Assembly (NCBI GenBank): GCA_017302895.1
Contig: JAFLBV010000001.1
Location: 1,597,001 to 1,661,000 of the forward strand
Origin: Ignavibacteria bacterium
Lineage (GTDB): Bacteria > Bacteroidota > Ignavibacteria > Ignavibacteriales > Ignavibacteriaceae
Length of the DNA stretch: 64,000 bases
Reading direction: 5' to 3'
Part shown: one piece after another, positions 58,277 through 64,000 of the stretch
Layout of the letters: each line of letters starts with the position of its first letter
Numbering within the stretch: position 1 is the first letter of the stretch
Made by a program: the position numbers and the translations under genes
Notes under the pieces: model-generated
What the model was told of the DNA's origin: nothing
Seen by the model: only the letters and a program-made list of their open reading frames with translations
Database searches by the model: none

Positions 58277-59122
58277 TTACACCACCTCAACCCTCACCGT
58301 ACACCGACAATTAATATCCTCTTCGGCAACACCTGACATACCGGGTCCTTCCGTGCGTACCCCGCTCGGCAAAGTAAAGAGACCATCGTCATCAGCTTCC
58401 TTACCATCCATGGCTTTGTGACTGTCCCGGGTGCGGTCGTCACTGGTGGCAACCCACACCCGTTTGATCTTGATACCCAATCGATCAGCGGCACCCTCGA
58501 CATTATCCACCGCCAACTTCCTGCCGACACTCTGCGCTCGATGTCCCTCTGTCCTCACAATTCTAATCGTCTTATTCGCAGACATCTCCGTAGACTTCTC
58601 TAATCTTTTGGCAATCTTGGCATAACCTTCACCTTTAATAAGCCCCTGCGAAAGCTCCGTCTTGATCTGTGAAAGATATTTCGCGGAATTCTCCTGAAGT
58701 GCATCAGACCAGGTGATCCTTTGCATAGGATTTAGAATTGCGGTCTTAATCACTTCCTCATTCATCACTCCAAAGCCTACCGTCACTTCCAAGCTCTTAG
58801 AAATAGCGGTACCAGTTGCACTAAAGCTCTCTGAAACAATGTCTCTAAAGGCTTTTTCCACAGTCCGTTTGCCCTTGCCGGTAAGCGTTTTGATCTGCTT
58901 GGCAATGCCCAGTTCGAGATTGGTAAGCCTCTGATATGCAACCATATCCTTGTAGGTCACCTGATCACCGTATTTCTCGAACATCTCCGCAATCATCTGC
59001 TTAATGTCCTTCAATGCCGAACTATAAGCTTTGATCAGATCCTTTTCGTATCCAAGAATAAGCTTCTCCGCCTCAAGATCAGAGACCTGCAGAAGCTTTA
59101 ATATCCGTTGGTTAGGACTCAT
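58277..59122 (-). CDS. Minor head protein, SPP1 gp7-like (head morphogenesis)
   Basis: 281 residues. The C-terminal block IVRTEGHRAQSVGRKLAV and VWVATSDDRTRDSHKAMDG, ending in INCRCTVRVEVV, is the characteristic phage Mu F/SPP1 gp7 motif, in which DxRTRxxH and NCRC recur. The protein binds the portal and is carried in the virion in a few copies. It overlaps the portal gene by 4 bp. The cyclase pair is inserted right after it, where phages of this type usually have the scaffold. Confidence 0.93.
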   Translation of the reverse strand: MSPNQRILKLLQVSDLEAEKLILGYEKDLIKAYSSALKDIKQMIAEMFEKYGDQVTYKDMVAYQRLTNLELGIAKQIKTLTGKGKRTVEKAFRDIVSESFSATGTAISKSLEVTVGFGVMNEEVIKTAILNPMQRITWSDALQENSAKYLSQIKTELSQGLIKGEGYAKIAKRLEKSTEMSANKTIRIVRTEGHRAQSVGRKLAVDNVEGAADRLGIKIKRVWVATSDDRTRDSHKAMDGKEADDDGLFTLPSGVRTEGPGMSGVAEEDINCRCTVRVEVV

Positions 59123-60516
59123 GCAGCCTCTTGATCAGTATTGGTTTCCACAGGGACTTTTGAGAGCATCCCTGTTCCATACTGATATCGTTCCTGCTCG
59201 ATCAGCTCCAGCTCTCTCAATACATCCGTAATAAACGGTAACATTCCGAGAAGTGTTTCATCTGACACAATGCCCTTAAGCTTTTGAACAACATCACCAA
59301 GATAGAGCATATCCACAGGCAAGCTTCTTGTAAACACAAATTCGATATCTTCGTATTGAAGTGGCACCTGTTTCTTTTGCCATGCCGAACAGATTACTCT
59401 CATCATCTGATCTAATCCCGCCTTGAACTTCCGTTCTTTCGTAATCGCTCTAAACTCTAACCCCAACAACTTCCACTTTCGACTCTCTCCCGACTGGCTG
59501 GCACCCGAAAACTGCTCGTCTGACATGTCAACACTCTTCGAGAATTTATAAATGTTTTCCGAAAGTGTTTTCTTATGAAGATCGATGAAATTGGCATCCG
59601 CTTGCTTGGTCAAAAATCTGGCATCTTCACCCTCAGCCAGACCCAACGCTCCCGTTTGTCTTAAGAGTTGAAGTGTCTCCGGAGTAATCTCAGCACCGAA
59701 AATCAAAAGATAAGCTAAACGGAATTCCTCAATCTCATTTTGTACATCACTCATCAGCCTGTCATAAGCATCTATCAAGGATCGAACCTTCTCAAAATCA
59801 GAGCTTTGGAGATTGTTGTTATTGAAGCGAATAACCGGCACGAAATCAAACAGATGCGGACCCGATTTCCCGAACAATCCCGAATTATCAGGGACAAACT
59901 TTCCGTTGTTATCTGTCACAAAATAGGTCACATTCGTCTTGTCGTACCACTCAACAACCGTTCTTTCCCGGGTTGTATTTCCTGTTTTTTCGGTTACAGT
60001 GTAGTAAATGAGAGCGTAAACAACATCCTGAATCGTTACATCCTCAACGAAGATCACTTCCCATGGGTGGAGATTCATTATTCTTTCGAGTCCTTCACCA
60101 TCGATCCAGCAAAGCCGGGCCGCATATCCGCAGATTGATGCAAATTCACCGGTTATCGAATCAAGATCCTCGACATTGTTTCTTTTTCTGAAATCCTTGA
60201 TAGCTTTCTCAATCCTTTTCTTGTCACCTTCTGAATATGTTGTGTCGTCAATCTTCCAGGTGATCGGTTTCCCAAACATGTAGCCTGTTATTCCGTCTAT
60301 GATCTCTCCCCTAAAATCGTTATTAAGCTTGTTATTCAGTTTGTTCGGATTGTCAAAAACCCTTGAATTTATCGGGACATTACCCGCATATTCGTTGTAA
60401 TCCCGGATCATTCTATCCCTGACCGGTCTGTGCTCATCTATCAAATCCATAATTACCCGATGATTAATTTCGTTACCATAGTTCTCAATCATCTTCACAA
60501 CATCTTTACTGTTCAT
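59119..60516 (-). CDS. Portal protein, SPP1 gp6-type
   Basis: 465 residues. Ring-forming DNA gate of the head. Segments with family value: DGITGYMFGKPITW, VPVIRFNNNNLQSSDFEKVRSLIDAYDRLMSD in pieces, YLLIFGAE and DEQFSGASQSGESRKWKL. Normal length for the SPP1 family. The ribosome site is GAGG before ATG at 60516. It follows the large terminase after a 48-bp gap that contains a heptamer repeat. Confidence 0.92.
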   Translation of the reverse strand: MNSKDVVKMIENYGNEINHRVIMDLIDEHRPVRDRMIRDYNEYAGNVPINSRVFDNPNKLNNKLNNDFRGEIIDGITGYMFGKPITWKIDDTTYSEGDKKRIEKAIKDFRKRNNVEDLDSITGEFASICGYAARLCWIDGEGLERIMNLHPWEVIFVEDVTIQDVVYALIYYTVTEKTGNTTRERTVVEWYDKTNVTYFVTDNNGKFVPDNSGLFGKSGPHLFDFVPVIRFNNNNLQSSDFEKVRSLIDAYDRLMSDVQNEIEEFRLAYLLIFGAEITPETLQLLRQTGALGLAEGEDARFLTKQADANFIDLHKKTLSENIYKFSKSVDMSDEQFSGASQSGESRKWKLLGLEFRAITKERKFKAGLDQMMRVICSAWQKKQVPLQYEDIEFVFTRSLPVDMLYLGDVVQKLKGIVSDETLLGMLPFITDVLRELELIEQERYQYGTGMLSKVPVETNTDQEAA

Positions 60517-60547
60517 TTTTGCCTCTTTTTAATCCAATAATCAGTCA

Positions 60548-60582
60548 TACCTAATACCTAATACCTAATACCTAATACCTAA
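60548..60582 (+). repeat. Five tandem copies of a 7-bp repeat at the end of the terminase gene
   Basis: TACCTAA repeated five times without error, with partial copies on both sides. On the minus strand (TTAGGTA) it encodes the last terminase residues GIRY and the stop codon. A 7-bp unit changes frame each time, so copy number could change the exact C-terminus. Possible simple-repeat slippage. Confidence 0.75.
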
Positions 60583-62106
60583 CACCGCTTTTGCCTCGCC
60601 GACTCCGCCCCTCTTCTTTCGTACCCAGTTCCAATAAACGAATGAGTCTCCCTTATTTGGTGACCGCCCTAATCGCTTTTTGATTGTCTCTTTAGATTCC
60701 ACTACTATCACTTTGTTGTTCGTCTCAAACTTTGGTGCCGAGAGATCTGCTATCAACTCGGTATCGTTTGGCATTGCTATTTCTCCACTTCGAAGATCCT
60801 CACGACATTGCCACCACATCTGACTTCTCAAATTATTGAACTGCTCCGCTTTGTCCTTCAGCTTCACTGGTGCATTACCCGACTGAATATTAATCCCTTT
60901 GTAACGCAAACCATATTCCCGCAATGTATTCACCGTGCCGGCACCAACTCCAACTCCATCGACACCAACACGCTTTTCTGAAATCTCTTTTTCCTTCATC
61001 AGCAAATACACCTGGTGACCAAGCTGATTCGCATCCGGACACTGGAAATCTTCCACACTGATGCAAACATTTCCAATCCCCAAGGCAATTGAAGCCTTGT
61101 CACCTGTTTCACTGTTCGCAACATCCACGCCCATTGCATATTCTCCACCATCTTTTGTAACAATCTCAAGTTTTTCCGCGAACCTGTCCACCGCCTGCAG
61201 ACACCACTCAATTCTGATCAATGCGTCTGAAGCTTGAGCAGGGGAGATACCTCTGGTTCTCGAGAGTGCCATAGGCGAACCCTCGCCGAACTTGTCGATA
61301 ATCCCGTTTACACCTTCCTGACTTGTCGCACCCGGTATGTACAATGGATTCCCCAGAACAATGTTTGGGTGGTCGTATGCACTTATCCTGATATGCTCCA
61401 CCTTTGGCAACATACAAAACCTGTGAAGTGAATCCAGTTGATGATCAGGGTTCCCAAATGCGAGAATCAGGTTATGAGGAGCCACACTTGTATTCTCAAA
61501 GGCGTTTATGATCGGTAACGGAACACCCGGAGTTTCTTCGAGTATGATCAACATATGCTCAGCATGGAACCCCTGTGCTTTAGTGTTCGATTCCTCGTTC
61601 GCCTTAACACCGGCAACAAATCCAACCGCCAGCCAGTCGTCCTGCCTCGGGTTCATTCTTAGCTTTAGTGAAGTATATTCTCCCTTTCCGAACTTCGGAT
61701 ATAACTTCGAGATCTCCTTCCATATGTGCAACATAAGCTGATCTTGCTTTGGTGCTGTTGTTACGACAATGCTGTTCTCAAAACACTCTAAAAACCAGAA
61801 CACTACCAAAGCCCCGAAGTGGGTCTTTCCTGTACCTGTTGCAGATTCAACGCCTACCCATCGGTTATTCACAAGTGCATCAGCTACAGCCTTAAACGGG
61901 TTTGGAGTTCCGTCCCACTTGTGCCCCTCATATTCAGGAATCAAACTCCAGTCAATCGTTTCCCGCCTGATGCCCAGCCTCTCTTCAAAATAGGCAAGAG
62001 GATCCTTTTGGTATATTTCCCGCCGTGCATTATCCAACTGCCTTCGGGCTTCTTTTCTCTTTCTAAGTTCCAGCTCGGCAATTGCCATCAGTGTAAGTTT
62101 GCTCAT
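60565..62106 (-). CDS. Terminase large subunit
   Basis: 513 residues. DNA-packaging motor: ATPase Walker A is A89-T-G-T-G-K-T95, Walker B MLIILEE (about 185-191) and a coupling region LAFGNP. The C-terminal RNaseH-like nuclease starts AMGVDVANSETGDKAS with a metal Asp, then VGVDGVGVGAGTVN and a later Asp in KGDSFVYWNW. Motif order is complete, so likely active. The N-terminal ~60 residues are a charged helix that may bind the small subunit. Overlaps the TerS stop by 4 bp. The C-terminus runs into the heptamer repeat. Confidence 0.93.
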   Translation of the reverse strand: MSKLTLMAIAELELRKRKEARRQLDNARREIYQKDPLAYFEERLGIRRETIDWSLIPEYEGHKWDGTPNPFKAVADALVNNRWVGVESATGTGKTHFGALVVFWFLECFENSIVVTTAPKQDQLMLHIWKEISKLYPKFGKGEYTSLKLRMNPRQDDWLAVGFVAGVKANEESNTKAQGFHAEHMLIILEETPGVPLPIINAFENTSVAPHNLILAFGNPDHQLDSLHRFCMLPKVEHIRISAYDHPNIVLGNPLYIPGATSQEGVNGIIDKFGEGSPMALSRTRGISPAQASDALIRIEWCLQAVDRFAEKLEIVTKDGGEYAMGVDVANSETGDKASIALGIGNVCISVEDFQCPDANQLGHQVYLLMKEKEISEKRVGVDGVGVGAGTVNTLREYGLRYKGINIQSGNAPVKLKDKAEQFNNLRSQMWWQCREDLRSGEIAMPNDTELIADLSAPKFETNNKVIVVESKETIKKRLGRSPNKGDSFVYWNWVRKKRGGVGEAKAVLGIRY

Positions 62107-62615
62107 TCATTCATAACTCGATATGCCCGAGGGTCCAACATAACGACCTGAATATCTACGCCTTTTGCCAATTCCTCTAACCCAAATTCGGTGAACCGGC
62201 TCATATCGATGTTCTTTGTGATCGTTTCGGATTTCTGTTTGTCGACATAGAGACCAAGAAGCTTATCCCGATCTTTAGCCGCTTCGAGGAAGAGCCAGTA
62301 ATCAGGGGCTACATCATATTCCTTCTTTTCATCGTTCCACAAACCCTTTGCTTTAACGAGTAAAAGCTCACGATCCATCAAAGCCCTTTCAAGAGCTGCT
62401 TCGGTTTTCGCTGTCGTCATGTTGCGGATGTCTAATTTAGCCGCAGAGATATATCTTTGTGCTGTCCGTATAGACACTTTATATTTTGCTGAAACGAGCT
62501 CTGATAACTCCTTTTGGCGTTTGCCGTCCAAATACCTCGTGTTTTCAAGAATCAGGTTTACTACAGCATCGACCCGTGACCAGATTATTTTTTCAGGTAT
62601 TCTTTCAGTTGCCAT
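62103..62615 (-). CDS. Terminase small subunit-like DNA-binding protein
   Basis: 170 residues from the ATG at 62615, which is preceded by GAGGAG; a start at 62633 is possible. A helix-turn-helix in the first 60 residues (KELSELVSAKYKVSIRTAQRYISAAK) is followed by helices (LERALMDRELLLVKAKGLWN, KDRDKLLGLYVDKQ) and a tail. It is directly before the large subunit with ATGA overlap. It should recognise the packaging start site of phage DNA. Confidence 0.82.
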   Translation of the reverse strand: MATERIPEKIIWSRVDAVVNLILENTRYLDGKRQKELSELVSAKYKVSIRTAQRYISAAKLDIRNMTTAKTEAALERALMDRELLLVKAKGLWNDEKKEYDVAPDYWLFLEAAKDRDKLLGLYVDKQKSETITKNIDMSRFTEFGLEELAKGVDIQVVMLDPRAYRVMNE

Positions 62616-63072
62616 GTCCAAACTCCTCTGCAATCATGCAAGCAAACTGCCAGTTACGGCAAGTGAAATAGGATGGTCCTCTCTGCTTGGCAAGATTCTT
62701 TTGCCACTGGGGAATATCTGAATTACCTGAAGGAGAGATCCATTTTATCGGAATTTCTTCAGCATCTTTGATTGTCGTATGTACTCCATTTCGCTCAATT
62801 TCCAGAAGTTTCCCGGGGGCATACTTAAATGCGAGATGAAAATTATTCGACCACTTTGGTGGAGTAGCTACTCCACAGAGGTAGTAGTATTTTGCAGGAA
62901 ATTCGTTTAGATCGAATGGATCGTAGATCGTTATATCAGATGCAACAATGGTGCTGTAATCACCTGTTAAGCACCTTCCACAGTGAACATTCAGGTTCAC
63001 GCCTCTTACATATTTCAGCCAAAGGTATCTGAATTTGCCTGTTATTTCAAGTTCAAGAATTGTCGGTTGCAT
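62605..63072 (-). CDS. Phage protein of unknown function
   Basis: 155 residues, rich in Trp, Tyr and Cys. Scattered cysteines (HCGRC, YYLCGV, YFTCRNWQFAC) may bind metal, but they do not form a clear zinc knuckle set. Strand-rich start (ILELEITGKFRYLWLKYV). The start overlaps the methyltransferase-like gene by 20 bp and the stop overlaps TerS by 11 bp, so it is transcribed with both. A partner of the methyltransferase-like gene is possible. Confidence 0.65.
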   Translation of the reverse strand: MQPTILELEITGKFRYLWLKYVRGVNLNVHCGRCLTGDYSTIVASDITIYDPFDLNEFPAKYYYLCGVATPPKWSNNFHLAFKYAPGKLLEIERNGVHTTIKDAEEIPIKWISPSGNSDIPQWQKNLAKQRGPSYFTCRNWQFACMIAEEFGHGN

Positions 63073-64000
63073 ATCGCTCCCTTACTAATTTAATTAGTAA
63101 ATCTACTAATTTTTGATGTTTGTTGTGTTTGAATCCATCAGGATATTCCATATTGAATTCCACTTCCAATGCCTCTCTGTAAGCTTCCTCTGGAAACTGT
63201 TTCGGACCCTTGGCAACGGCGTAATGCTGACTACTGCTCCCGGAATATTCCATGGTGTCGAAATAAGTTCCAACTAATATAAGGAAGGATTCCTTACTGT
63301 GGAACTTCTGCATAGTCCACACTTTTTGGCGGAATGTGGCTGAGAAATTGTTCTCGTCAAGGAACTCAATGATGCGCCCTTTCGAAGTGCTTTTTGTCAG
63401 TTTATACCGGCTGTCCGCAGATTCTTTACACCTGGTCGCCATGAAGAAAGTCCCGTCGGGATGCATTAAAGCATTGCAGGTGGTCATCACAAATCGCTCA
63501 TAATCAAGGGAAGTTACGGAGTTGATCACACTGTCAAGTATCACCACATCAAACAAACCGAACTTTACCAGTGACTGATAAACGCTCTCAATATCAGCAA
63601 CAACTTTTGAGATCAGGATTTCTGAATTGGTCTTTTTGAAGTAAGGTTCATAACCGACAATACGAAATCCTTTCCCTTGCAAGAACTTCACATACGCCAT
63701 CTTACCGGCACCAAAGTCAACGGTCGTATGATGTTTTTTGAGATAGGGAAGTACATGAGTTTCGTACAAAGTAGAACGCAGAGCTTCTTTCTCGTCGTTC
63801 TTGACCCTACTCATTTGGCAATGATGTTGCACCCATGGTTTTATGTCGAGAGCATCATAGCAATAGTTGCCGTAATTCTCATTCAGCAACTTGCACAGAT
63901 CCAGACCGTCACCGTGAACTTTGTAAACCAGCACCTTTTCTTTGAACCGGGCCATACCGAGGACATAATCCGAATTGAGAATTACCCTTCCTTCCTCATC
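63053..64000 (-). CDS. Class I SAM-dependent methyltransferase-like protein (open at right edge)
   Basis: The frame continues past the right edge; 315 residues are visible and the ATG at 63955 is internal, since the codons upstream (DEEGRVILNSDYVLG) read on without a stop. The Rossmann part begins about residue 90 after that ATG: TTVDFGAGKMAYVKFL is motif I, GFRIVGYEPY motif II-like and FDVVILDSVINSV the motif IV region, which lacks the N/DPPY of DNA base methyltransferases. So DNA modification is not shown. In this place, before the terminase genes, many phages carry DNA-modifying enzymes; the target here is unknown. Confidence 0.72.
   Translation of the reverse strand, partial: DEEGRVILNSDYVLGMARFKEKVLVYKVHGDGLDLCKLLNENYGNYCYDALDIKPWVQHHCQMSRVKNDEKEALRSTLYETHVLPYLKKHHTTVDFGAGKMAYVKFLQGKGFRIVGYEPYFKKTNSEILISKVVADIESVYQSLVKFGLFDVVILDSVINSVTSLDYERFVMTTCNALMHPDGTFFMATRCKESADSRYKLTKSTSKGRIIEFLDENNFSATFRQKVWTMQKFHSKESFLILVGTYFDTMEYSGSSSQHYAVAKGPKQFPEEAYREALEVEFNMEYPDGFKHNKHQKLVDLLIKLVRERYATDNS

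Overview
This 64 kb window looks like chromosome from a Bacteroidota/Chlorobiota-group bacterium, most likely an Ignavibacteria-like lineage. The clues are C-terminal sorting domains of the type IX secretion system (26788-29559 and a remnant near 21.5 kb), an S46 dipeptidyl peptidase, a yeast-type cytosine deaminase, a GlnRS, many Ala-Gln signal-peptide ends, and one promoter with a TAnnTTTG box. The lineage is an inference; no rRNA lies in the window.

Positions 1-29,560 are ordinary chromosome in short transcription units. They encode wall metabolism (LOG-family fragment, dacB), secretion (secG beside tRNA-Met), a pair of long coiled-coil proteins, peptidases of families S46 and S9, AlkC-like DNA repair, and a divergent MerC/Fur-family pair with a perfect operator-like palindrome. 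They also encode a membrane-anchored Ser/Thr kinase, glnS, a heavy-metal-binding protein, a methyltransferase with an extra domain, a 1-Cys peroxiredoxin, cytosine deaminase, nitroreductase, a CitE-like lyase coupled to a glycosyltransferase, and a large VIT-domain protein secreted by T9SS. Several gaps hold REP-like dispersed repeats.

Positions 29,697-32,392 hold a three-gene cassette with an intact P22-type phage portal protein but no terminase, capsid or tail genes, just upstream of tpiA. Next come a four-gene minor-pilin-like cluster with a tandem duplication (33.3-36.7 kb), small stress/signalling genes (TerB-like, DUF454, STAS), a META lipoprotein, a GNAT enzyme, a J-domain protein and a rhomboid protease that seems to use a non-standard start codon.

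From the tRNA-Lys at 41,099 to the right edge lies most of a siphovirus-like prophage, read right to left. In order it has a methyltransferase-like gene (open at the edge), small and large terminase, SPP1-type portal and gp7, an inserted accessory block, scaffold, SU10-type major capsid protein and head-tail connectors. A lysis cassette, tail completion proteins, tail tube, a tail chaperone with a clear -1 frameshift site, tape measure, tail hub, a fibre with nineteen 10-residue repeats, and three small edge genes follow. No integrase or repressor is visible; the other end is outside the window.

The most interesting unit is in the accessory block (55.1-58.2 kb). A class III nucleotide-cyclase-like gene is translationally coupled to a Panacea/SocA-like (DUF4065) gene, with its own AT-rich repeat-bearing upstream region and its own terminator. 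It lies opposite a secreted protein and three tandem small coiled-coil proteins. The layout fits a toxin-antitoxin or nucleotide-signalling phage-defence module; that function is an inference.
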